NCBI GenBank assembly: GCA_964579765.1
Contig: CAZOIK010000479.1
Coordinates: 1 to 19,972, forward strand
DNA: 19,972 bases
Reading direction: 5' to 3'
Source: DATNBT01 sp964579765
GTDB lineage: Bacteria > Acidobacteriota > Vicinamibacteria > Vicinamibacterales > CAVVIG01
Under the pieces are notes generated by a model. The model saw only the letters and a list, made by a program, of their open reading frames with translations. It ran no database searches and had not been told where the DNA came from. A program made the position numbers and the translations under genes. Of the stretch, positions 1 through 6,988 are shown piece by piece. The number at the start of each line of letters is the position of its first letter. Within the stretch, counting starts at the first letter, position 1.

Positions 1-85
1 ACACCGCGTAACGGTTGAACCCGCGCAGGTTGTGGTCGTACAGGTAGCGGGCGTTGATTCCGACCCTAATTCTGCGATCGAGCAA
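1..85 (-). CDS. N-terminus of a GT4-type glycosyltransferase (partial, cut by window edge)
   Basis: Reading the minus strand after the GT2 gene, an open frame begins close to that gene's stop and runs off the window. It encodes RVGINARYLYDHNLRGFNRY, the usual opening of family 4 (glycosyl transferases group 1) enzymes, whose first beta strand and following Gly-rich loop have this form. No ATG is available in frame. A TTG at 85-83 would give MLDRRIRVGINARY and overlap the GT2 stop; an ATT at 70 is the other possibility. The family transfers sugar from a nucleotide-sugar donor and would act in the cytoplasm on the repeat unit made by this cluster. Only about 28 residues are visible, so the assignment rests on this motif and on context. 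Confidence 0.55.
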   Translation of the reverse strand, partial: MLDRRIRVGINARYLYDHNLRGFNRYAV

Positions 86-1133
86 GCCCGCCTGCCTCGC
101 GTGCCATCCGCCTGCGCATGTACCCGGTCACCGCGGCCGGCAGGATCGCCTTGACCGGTGCCATTGCGTTCGACCAGAAGACACGGGAGCCGACGATTCC
201 GGGATCGATGCGCACCCCGTCGAAACAGCACGCGAGATAGTCGCCGTACCGGCGCAGCCGGAAAGATGACGAAGCGGCCCAGAGTTTCTGACGGGCGCAC
301 TGGCGAACTGCCCGCTGCCTGGCTGCGTCGCGCCGCGCCGCACTCAAGTCCGTCTGCCGATCGAGTGCCGCCAGCAGAACGTCCAGCAGTTCGTCGATGC
401 GCCGGTGCGACGCGGACTTCTGCCCTCCGTGGCATCGGAACGTGCCGATGCACGCGTCGATCGGTCGGACCTCGCCTCCGCGCTCCAGCAGGCGGAACCA
501 CAGATCGGAATCCATCTCGTGGTGCAGGCGCTCCTCGAATCCGCCGGCGTTGACGACGGCGGCGCGCCGAAAAAACACCGCCAACGGATGCAGGCCGTTG
601 CCAGCCACGAGGTTGTCGAACATCTCGCGGAAGTCGCGGCCCTGCCCCTGATGCACGCTCAACGTCGCGCCGGTCTCGTCCGCCAGGACGCACCGGCCGT
701 GAACCAGCGTCGCCGACGGATAGCGCGCGAAGCCGTTTGCCACGGCCTGCAAGGCGCCAGGCCTCAGCGTGTCGTCCGAATTCACGTAGTTGAAGTACGT
801 ACCGGTGCAGCAAGCGAGACCTTTGTTGATTGCATGACACTGCCCGCGATCGCGTTCACTCGTCCACGAGTTGAGCCACGGCTCGTACTTCTTGATGACG
901 TCGAGCGTGCCATCCGTCGATCCTCCGTCCACGACGACGTAATCGAGATCACCGTACTGTTGAAGGAGGACCGAGCGGAGCGTCTCTTCGAGATATGCGG
1001 ACTGGTTGTACGACGGAGTGACGACGCTGATGCGCGGCCCAGGAAAGAGCAACCCCGGCGTTTCCTCAGTCCAGGGCCAGCCGTGGCGGCCCGGCGGCGG
1101 CGCGGGCAGTTCGTCGAGACGGGGACAGCGCAT
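66..1133 (-). CDS. Family 2 glycosyltransferase
   Basis: A 355-residue GT-A fold glycosyltransferase, expected to add one sugar from a nucleotide-sugar donor to a lipid-linked glycan on the cytoplasmic face. The GT2 core starts late, at about residue 35, with ISVVTPSYNQ, followed by VVVDGGSTDGT (67-76). The metal-binding DXD equivalent is NSDD (118-121), and an acceptor/base region MDSDLWFRLLERG follows. The first about 33 residues are Pro-rich and belong to no family I recognise. No membrane segment is evident. The ATG at 1133 lies one base after the stop of the upstream glycosyltransferase, so the two are probably translated together. The donor and acceptor sugars cannot be told from sequence. 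Confidence 0.9.
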   Translation of the reverse strand: MRCPRLDELPAPPPGRHGWPWTEETPGLLFPGPRISVVTPSYNQSAYLEETLRSVLLQQYGDLDYVVVDGGSTDGTLDVIKKYEPWLNSWTSERDRGQCHAINKGLACCTGTYFNYVNSDDTLRPGALQAVANGFARYPSATLVHGRCVLADETGATLSVHQGQGRDFREMFDNLVAGNGLHPLAVFFRRAAVVNAGGFEERLHHEMDSDLWFRLLERGGEVRPIDACIGTFRCHGGQKSASHRRIDELLDVLLAALDRQTDLSAARRDAARQRAVRQCARQKLWAASSSFRLRRYGDYLACCFDGVRIDPGIVGSRVFWSNAMAPVKAILPAAVTGYMRRRMAREAGGLARSQN

Positions 1134-1134
1134 T

Positions 1135-2196
1135 CTAGCGGCCCATGGAGATCAGGCAGCCGTTCCAGACAAAGAGATAACGTCCCACGAGAACGTCCCG
1201 CCCCATTCGGAACGCCGCTGACACGCGCGCGATCCGGCTCCGCGATCGTGTGGAGACAGCACTCGAGTCCGCACCACCGGGCGCCCTTCGCACGTGCCCG
1301 GCGAGCGGCGATCCGTCGACGGCGGTTTCGCGGCCGATGCGTTGAAGCGCGTTGATGTAGGGGAGATAGATCTCCCGCATCATCAGCCGGGACGTGGTCA
1401 CGCCGTAGCCGCCAAGACCGGTTTCGTACAACCCGCGCCCGCGATCGCGCAGGCCGTGAAAGTGGAAGAAGAGGAGCGCCTCGCCATCGACGGTCAAGCG
1501 GCCCTCATCGCCCGACAGCTGATAGTTCGCAATGTTCCACGGCGCGACGTTCGCGCCGCGATGCTGGATGACGATCACGCCGTCGAAGCGCGCTGGCCAC
1601 TCGTCCAGGTACTTCTGGTCGGCATATCGACCTTCCGACGGAAGATCACTGCAAGCCTCGAGACATCGAGCGCGCCACCATTGAAGGCACGCAAGGCCGG
1701 CGTCGTCACGCCTGAACGTGAGCCAGCCGACGTTGTAGCGGCCGGCCTGCTCCAGCCGCGCGAGCGCCTCGGGAAAGCGGTGCTCAATGATGCCCACCGA
1801 CCCGGACCCGACTTCGTCGAAGATCGGAGATGGATCGGCCAGAAAAAAGAGATCGGCGTCCAGGTACGTGAGCTGATTGATCTGGCGGTTGCGTTCGAAC
1901 AGGAACAAGGGCAGGCAGGGTGTGCAGGTGAAGTAGTACTCGACGAGACTCCGATTGCATTTGGCCGCGGCAAGCTCAGGATCGGCGTCTTCGAGTTCGC
2001 CCAGGCGAATGGGAACCACGTCCGGCAACGCCAGGTTGGCAAGCCGATCGTACGACTCGGCATCGAGGCACAGCGCCCAAAGCGTGAATCGCCGGTTGTG
2101 CGCGCGCAATGATTCGCGCATCGCCAGCGCACGGACGAGATAATGCCGATCGAAGTACGTGCAGAAGTCGCGAGATGGGGCGGTCGATGCCGTCAC
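1135..2196 (-). CDS. Glycosyltransferase-like protein with a DXD motif (GT8-like fold)
   Basis: A 353-residue protein, soluble in appearance. It opens with FCTYFDRHYLVRALAM, as in retaining GT8-like enzymes, and has the metal/nucleotide-sugar motif YLDADLFFL (111-119, D113 and D115). The conserved-looking block NVGWLTFRRD and the C-terminal FHFHGL resemble a recurrent polysaccharide-cluster family usually annotated only as glycosyl transferase. I chose the GTG at 2196 because it overlaps the stop of the SGNH gene in a GTGA arrangement and immediately precedes the conserved start. The same frame is open upstream to 2895, but that part is antisense-like sequence without family features and lies inside the SGNH gene. 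Sugar specificity is unknown. Confidence 0.8.
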   Translation of the reverse strand: MTASTAPSRDFCTYFDRHYLVRALAMRESLRAHNRRFTLWALCLDAESYDRLANLALPDVVPIRLGELEDADPELAAAKCNRSLVEYYFTCTPCLPLFLFERNRQINQLTYLDADLFFLADPSPIFDEVGSGSVGIIEHRFPEALARLEQAGRYNVGWLTFRRDDAGLACLQWWRARCLEACSDLPSEGRYADQKYLDEWPARFDGVIVIQHRGANVAPWNIANYQLSGDEGRLTVDGEALLFFHFHGLRDRGRGLYETGLGGYGVTTSRLMMREIYLPYINALQRIGRETAVDGSPLAGHVRRAPGGADSSAVSTRSRSRIARVSAAFRMGRDVLVGRYLFVWNGCLISMGR

Positions 2197-3404
2197 CGCA
2201 GTGCCTGATTGGCCGATTCGAGCCACGGTCGAATCGTCTCGGCCGCGAGCGCATGGCCGGCGGCGGTCCAGTGTGGATCCATCCGGAAACTCAGGGCGTG
2301 CTGCCCCGCCATCACCGCCTCGCGGAACGTCGCCGTCAGATCGAGCAGCGGCACGTGGTCGTCCACGGCCCAGCGGCTGAGCCGGCGTTGGAATTCGGTG
2401 TTCTCCGTCAGCCACTCGGGACGAATGTGTACGCCCGCCGCACGCCAGACGTTCCCGTACGCCGGGTCGTACTGGAACGCAATCGGCGCGAACACAGCGG
2501 CAACCCAGAGATGTCTCGTCCGGGCCTGGCGGACAAGCTCGGTCAGCACGCCCGCCATCGCATTCCACCGCTGCCGTGCGACAGGCGTGTCGATGTCGAG
2601 CGAGTCCGTCCAGGACGCTGGATTCACGAGGCCGGTCCCAAGCATCCACCAGCTGAACTGGTCCGTGCCGATCAATGGCACCAGATCCGGCGGCAGCGAC
2701 GCCTCCCACGACGCGATGCGCTCTGACGAGATCCCTTTGCTTCTCGCGAGGTCCTTGAGCGCATCGACGGTGTTCTCCGGATGCCGGCGATGGTACTGTT
2801 CGAGCAGGCCGCGGCCGATCAGGTACGCGTGCGGCCAGATAGTGTGGGCGACACGCCGTAGAGTGGATCGCTCGGCATCGGGCGGGATGTACCACAGTCC
2901 GCGGCGGACCATGTCGTACGCCCGAGGATCGGTGTCCGATACGTCGTTCGCATGCAGCACGATCAGAACGCCGTCCGGATGATAGCGAAGGCCAACGTCC
3001 AAAAACACGCGGCCGTACTGCAGCGGACCGGTGCCCGTCAGTCCGCAGTTGATGAAGTCCACTTGGCGCGACGGCGTCGAGAAGGCTCTTTCGAGTCTAG
3101 CCGCGAAAGTCGATGGCTCCTCGACTCCGAACCCCTCCGCGTACGAATCACCCAGTACGAGCATGCGGTATTCGGCCGTCGAGGCCCTCTCGAGCGGAAG
3201 TTCCCCGTACCGGATCCCGAGACTGTTCGTCCTGAAACGGTAGGTGAACTCTACGTTGCGGCGAATCTCGTCGTGATTTGGACCATAGGCGACCGGCGGC
3301 GACCAGTCGGCAGGATAGCCGAGCGCACCGATCGCGCGATCGCAAGCGATCGAGGTCGCGAGCGCCATGCCGCAGGCAATCGAGATTTTCGCGGCCGTTG
3401 TCAT
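2193..3404 (-). CDS. SGNH/GDSL-family hydrolase or acyltransferase (AlgJ/AlgX-like)
   Basis: 403 residues. Block I is VLGDSYAEGFG with the nucleophile Ser87. A block II-like Gly follows at NCGLTGTG (119-126), and the block III Asn is in HAND (151-154). The catalytic Asp/His block is DPHWTAAGH (376-384). An N-terminal hydrophobic stretch (about 7-21, ending AC) may be a signal peptide or lipoprotein signal, which would put the enzyme in the periplasm. Proteins of this kind in polysaccharide clusters add or remove acetyl or other acyl groups on the polymer, so an O-acetyl modification role is a reasonable inference. The start ATG lies 4 bases after the FkbM gene's stop, and the 3' end overlaps the next gene by 4 bases. 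Whether it transfers or hydrolyses cannot be decided here. Confidence 0.82.
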   Translation of the reverse strand: MTTAAKISIACGMALATSIACDRAIGALGYPADWSPPVAYGPNHDEIRRNVEFTYRFRTNSLGIRYGELPLERASTAEYRMLVLGDSYAEGFGVEEPSTFAARLERAFSTPSRQVDFINCGLTGTGPLQYGRVFLDVGLRYHPDGVLIVLHANDVSDTDPRAYDMVRRGLWYIPPDAERSTLRRVAHTIWPHAYLIGRGLLEQYHRRHPENTVDALKDLARSKGISSERIASWEASLPPDLVPLIGTDQFSWWMLGTGLVNPASWTDSLDIDTPVARQRWNAMAGVLTELVRQARTRHLWVAAVFAPIAFQYDPAYGNVWRAAGVHIRPEWLTENTEFQRRLSRWAVDDHVPLLDLTATFREAVMAGQHALSFRMDPHWTAAGHALAAETIRPWLESANQALR

Positions 3405-3408
3405 CGTG

Positions 3409-4371
3409 TCAGCGCCACGCTGCTCTCAGGCGCCTCGCCGCGCGCTTGAACGCGCGATCTCGCGCCGGCTGTCGCAGAATTCGAACGGCCTCGTTCTCCA
3501 GCAGATCCGCCATCGCACCAGGCCCGGCGTGTTCACGGTAGGCAACGGCCACATCGAGCGCGAAGCCAATCTGACCATCCAGGACGGCAAACACCCACAG
3601 CAGCGGCAGGTCATGCGGACCGCTTCGAGCTACCACCCACTCGATCGTCCGCAGGTAGCGAGCTTCGACCCAGGCGGGCGTTCCCCTCACGCCCGTCTCG
3701 ATCGTGACGGGCGTGACGTCCGCGTGCCGCGGCTCGATGGCCCGCAGAGTCGAGCGCCGCATTCGCACCGCCTGGCCGATCCGCACGTTGGACAGCCAAA
3801 AGCCCTGCCTGACGACCGTGCGGTGGGAATCGACGAAAAGATCTTCGCCCTCGTACGCATCGATCAGGCCCGGCTCCAGATCGAGCGCCAACACGCGGTC
3901 ACGCACGTCGTCCCGAAGGCTCTGAAAGATCCGAAGATCAGTGCCTTGCGAGTCGATCTTCAGCCAGTCGATGCACGGCCACGCGCGCCTCGCCAGCTCG
4001 TCGTCGAGCGTCGTCGCCGGCACGTGTTTTTCCGCTTTGACCTCGAACAGCGGCGAAAAGAAATACTCGGCGAGCGACGCGGGGTCGGGCCGGAGCGTGC
4101 TCGAACATTGCGCCGCCTCCGTCAGGTACAACACGATGTCGCCCGCAGCGAGGTCCGCGACGACCGCGTGCGTTGACACAACGGACTCCTGAAACTGTGC
4201 CCGGCGGTCTCCCGAGGCGCGAGGGTCGGCGTCGAACGCGAGATAACAGCACCACGGCGCGATCGTGCGCCAGACGGGGGGGGCGCCATCCGCCGATCCG
4301 ACATCGACCAGCAGTGGTCGGCGCGCCCGTTGCGACAATACGCGGCCGAAGACGTTTTCGGCCGCCGTCAT
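3409..4371 (-). CDS. FkbM-type SAM-dependent methyltransferase
   Basis: 320 residues. The SAM-binding motif I is LVDVGSADG (21-29), with the acidic end of strand 2 at AFDADP (45-50). The FkbM signature appears as WLKIDSQGTDLRIFQSL (136-152), close to the family pattern of Lys-Ile-Asp-x-x-Gly. FkbM-type enzymes O-methylate sugars or polyketides, and here the substrate is probably a sugar of the repeat unit. I chose the ATG at 4371, one base after the stop of the preceding methyltransferase gene; the 58 extra in-frame codons upstream (to 4545) lie inside that gene and look like antisense composition. The protein is longer at the C-terminus than the core domain needs, and the role of that part is unknown. 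Confidence 0.82.
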   Translation of the reverse strand: MTAAENVFGRVLSQRARRPLLVDVGSADGAPPVWRTIAPWCCYLAFDADPRASGDRRAQFQESVVSTHAVVADLAAGDIVLYLTEAAQCSSTLRPDPASLAEYFFSPLFEVKAEKHVPATTLDDELARRAWPCIDWLKIDSQGTDLRIFQSLRDDVRDRVLALDLEPGLIDAYEGEDLFVDSHRTVVRQGFWLSNVRIGQAVRMRRSTLRAIEPRHADVTPVTIETGVRGTPAWVEARYLRTIEWVVARSGPHDLPLLWVFAVLDGQIGFALDVAVAYREHAGPGAMADLLENEAVRILRQPARDRAFKRAARRLRAAWR

Positions 4372-4372
4372 C

Positions 4373-5158
4373 TCAGGCCGATTCCTGCTTTTCGCAGAGG
4401 AACGTCCGCGACGCCGTCGGCTCGCCGAGAATCGGCGCGAGATCGTATGGCACGCTCTCAAACCGCTGGCGCACGACGAAGCCGCTCGCCCTGAATTGCT
4501 CGAGCAGTTCAACCTCGTTAAACACGACCTCCACGACGCCCACACCGTAGGCGAGCTTCGTCAGCGTCGTCGTGTGCCTGCACCGCAGAACCGGCACGGA
4601 ATGAAAGACGGCCCAGCGGCGCGTCACGCGCCGGCACTCGTCAATCGCGGAGGCGTAGTCGAGCACGTGCATGAGAACCGTTCCGGAGATCACGACGTCA
4701 CAGGCCCCGTCGGTGACCGGGAGCCTCGCCGCGTCACCTGCGGCGAAGCGCATCCGCGGATACCGTCGGGCGCCAGCAGTCACCATTGTCGAGGAATAGT
4801 CGATGCCGACGTAACGGACCGGCCGGTCCAGCAGACGTTCGAGGACCTCGCCGTTCCACCCGGTGGCGCACCCGACTTCAATCACCCGAGGGTCGGCGAC
4901 ACCGGCCGCCCGCACCGCTTCCGCGAGCGCGATAAAGTCCTGTCGCGGCGCACCCGCACGCAGTCGGTCGAGCAGCGGCTCGAACGCCCGCTGCTGACGT
5001 GCCATGATCGCCGGACGCCGCCACCCGAGCCGGATATTGTCGGGAAGGCGACCCTCCACGACGCGATAGCCGGACGAGATTGGGGGGTCTGCCCCGATGC
5101 GGCGCACTAGCCGGCCGAGCACATGGCGGACAGCCAGAGCGCGCTCGCCCAAGGTCAC
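4373..5158 (-). CDS. Class I SAM-dependent methyltransferase
   Basis: 261 residues from the chosen GTG. Motif I is VIEVGCATGWNG (92-103), the strand-2 acidic region is YVGIDYSSTM, and the post-motif region reads FAAGDAARLPVTDGACDVVISG, all standard for the Methyltransf_11/25 group. It probably methylates a sugar or a lipid-linked intermediate. The start is a GTG at 5158, two bases past the stop of the CgeB-like gene; the same frame stays open to 5305 inside that gene, and an ATG 50 codons further in would also keep the whole SAM domain. No clear ribosome binding site is visible, so the N-terminus is uncertain. The 3' end is one base from the FkbM start. Confidence 0.8.
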   Translation of the reverse strand: MTLGERALAVRHVLGRLVRRIGADPPISSGYRVVEGRLPDNIRLGWRRPAIMARQQRAFEPLLDRLRAGAPRQDFIALAEAVRAAGVADPRVIEVGCATGWNGEVLERLLDRPVRYVGIDYSSTMVTAGARRYPRMRFAAGDAARLPVTDGACDVVISGTVLMHVLDYASAIDECRRVTRRWAVFHSVPVLRCRHTTTLTKLAYGVGVVEVVFNEVELLEQFRASGFVVRQRFESVPYDLAPILGEPTASRTFLCEKQESA

Positions 5159-5160
5159 GC

Positions 5161-6354
5161 TCAGAGATGCCGCTGAAAGATCGCGGCGAGTTCTCGACTG
5201 CGATGCGCGTAGGTGTGCTCGGCCAACGTGCGCGCTTGACCACGTTCTGCGACGACGCGCCGCTCGTCCTCGTGTGCGAGAAAGTGTTCCACGAGCTCCG
5301 CGCACTCCTCGGGCGATCGGTACGCGATCACTTCAGTGCCGACATCGAACATCTCGTGGAGGTTCTCCTTCCAATCCGTCACGAGCAGCGTGCCGGCGCC
5401 GGTGGCCTCGAAGAGCCGCATGTTGTTCGCGAACGAGGCCGCGATGCCGATGTGACAGTTGATCGTGATCCGCGAGTCGGCGAGGATCCTGTACATTGCG
5501 ATGCCCCACGCGGCGTTCGGGCACCGTCGGCGCATCAGCGAAATGTCGGCAAGCGCCGGATCCGCAGGTCCCCAGATGCGAAGATCGCAGCGATCGGCAA
5601 CCGCCTCGAGCAGCCGCGTCCGCGTCTCATGCGCGCGCGAGAGGCTGCCGACGAACGACACGTCGACCCTTCTCGCCTCCGTCCGGATGCGCTCCAAGAT
5701 CGACGGCTCGAACGCGAAATGGTTCAGCTCGCTCGGCACGCCGAGGCTGCGAAAATGCTCGACGAAATTCGGGAGCGACGACACCAACAGGTCGTATCCG
5801 GCCAGATCGTCGTCACATGGCGGCGGCGACGCGAGCTGCCCGGCAAGGAGTCTCACCCTGGGCTTGAATCGTCGCAGAAACCGGGTGCTCACGACGCCGA
5901 CAGCGGTATTGAATACGATATCGGGGCGAAACGATTCGATCTGCGCCTCAAGCACGCGCCAGCGGCTGTCGTCGGGCCGGTCGAGCACGTCGAGCGCCGG
6001 CTTCATTGCGGCCTTGAGATGTCGCAGCGGCGTGCGTGCCGCCGCGCCGCGGGCGCGCCGTGCCAAGTGCAGCAACGAGGCCTCGAGGCTGGCCCGACCG
6101 GAGGACACTCCGTGTTCCCCGGCCCAAGCAGCCTGCATCACCGTGTTGTTCGCGTGGACGTCGGCGGCATCCCACCCGAGCGCACGAAAGTGCGACGAAT
6201 AGAAGTCGGCGACGCCGAACAAGCTCTCGGCCCGCGCCTGCAGTTGCGCGGCATAGCTGGTCTCGGCCAGCCCCGGATTGGATGCGTACAACCAGTCGAT
6301 GAACTCGGGATAGTCCGTGTTCACGATCAGGATCCGAGGGGCGGAGGCGATCAT
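5161..6354 (-). CDS. CgeB-like glycosyltransferase (GT-B, Glyco_trans_1_2 C-terminal domain)
   Basis: 397 residues. The N-terminal half begins RILIVNTDYPEF and has a Rossmann-like pattern. The middle carries DVSFVGSLSRAHETR (231-245), and the C-terminal half contains the donor-site block RLFEATGAGTLLVTDWKENL (313-332) followed by MFDVGTEVIAY, typical of CgeB and related spore/maturation and polysaccharide glycosyltransferases. It should transfer a sugar in the cytoplasm; the sugar is unknown. I chose the ATG at 6354, since the 46 codons upstream of it fall within the isomerase gene and are Arg/Ser-rich shadow sequence. The gene is 7 bases from the isomerase stop. Confidence 0.83.
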   Translation of the reverse strand: MIASAPRILIVNTDYPEFIDWLYASNPGLAETSYAAQLQARAESLFGVADFYSSHFRALGWDAADVHANNTVMQAAWAGEHGVSSGRASLEASLLHLARRARGAAARTPLRHLKAAMKPALDVLDRPDDSRWRVLEAQIESFRPDIVFNTAVGVVSTRFLRRFKPRVRLLAGQLASPPPCDDDLAGYDLLVSSLPNFVEHFRSLGVPSELNHFAFEPSILERIRTEARRVDVSFVGSLSRAHETRTRLLEAVADRCDLRIWGPADPALADISLMRRRCPNAAWGIAMYRILADSRITINCHIGIAASFANNMRLFEATGAGTLLVTDWKENLHEMFDVGTEVIAYRSPEECAELVEHFLAHEDERRVVAERGQARTLAEHTYAHRSRELAAIFQRHL

Positions 6355-6361
6355 CGTTCGA

Positions 6362-6940
6362 CTAAGTCGATACGCCCGCTTCGATGAGATCGCAGATCGC
6401 GTGAAGAATCGTTCGATGGACTTCCTGCGTCCGCGCAGTTTCGCGGCTCGGGACGTTGATGTGAATGTCGGCCGCCGGTCCGATCGACCCACCGTCGAAA
6501 CCCGTCAAGGCGATGCACTTCAAACCCAGGCTCCTCGCCGCGTCGACAGCGCACTGCACGTTTTTCGACCGACCGCTCGTGGATATGGCAAGCAGGACAT
6601 CGTTACACGCTGCGAGCGCGTGGATTTGCCGCGCAAAGACATCATCGTACGAGAAGTCGTTCGCGATGCTCGTGAGAATGCTGGTGTCAGCGGTCAGCGC
6701 GATTGCCGCGAGCGGAGGACGCTCTGCCCGAAACCGTCCAACCAGCTCAGCTGCGACGTGCTGCGCGTCGAGGGCACTGCCGCCGTTGCCGCATACGAGC
6801 AACTTCCCCCGTCCTGCGATCGCCGCCGTCACCAGACGCGCAGCATCGACAACCGGCCCGAGATCGCCAGCGGACACCCTTCGATGGAGATCGATCGTTT
6901 CTTCAAACACGCGCGAGACGCGCTTTGATTGATCGTCCAT
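6362..6940 (-). CDS. gmhA: SIS-domain phosphoheptose isomerase (GmhA type)
   Basis: 192 residues from the ATG at 6940, which matches the usual length of GmhA. It has the SIS phosphosugar site GNGGSALDAQH (51-61) and STSGRSKN (120-127), and the C-terminal catalytic helix QEVHRTILH (172-180). GmhA converts sedoheptulose 7-phosphate to D-glycero-D-manno-heptose 7-phosphate in the cytoplasm, the first step to nucleotide-activated heptose. A GTG ten codons upstream (6970) is also in frame; I prefer the ATG because an AGGG sits about 9 bases before it. The later heptose genes (kinase, phosphatase, nucleotidyltransferase) are not in this window, so they would have to be elsewhere. Confidence 0.88.
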   Translation of the reverse strand: MDDQSKRVSRVFEETIDLHRRVSAGDLGPVVDAARLVTAAIAGRGKLLVCGNGGSALDAQHVAAELVGRFRAERPPLAAIALTADTSILTSIANDFSYDDVFARQIHALAACNDVLLAISTSGRSKNVQCAVDAARSLGLKCIALTGFDGGSIGPAADIHINVPSRETARTQEVHRTILHAICDLIEAGVST

Positions 6941-6988
6941 GTAACCGAGCCCTATCGTTCGCGTCGACACCGATCCGGGCCGCGCAGG

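Noticed and set aside
405..1355. Long plus-strand open frame (316 codons) opposite the GT2 gene
   Set aside because: It is antisense to a clear glycosyltransferase, is Arg/Ala/Val-rich and shows no domain; high GC makes such shadow frames common.
2197..2895. Upstream extension of the DXD glycosyltransferase frame
   Set aside because: It lies wholly within the SGNH hydrolase gene, shows no family similarity, and a GTG at 2196 gives a natural coupled start.
5080..6387. Long plus-strand open frame (435 codons) opposite the CgeB-like gene
   Set aside because: Antisense shadow of a well-supported gene, with Arg/His-rich composition and no recognisable motif.
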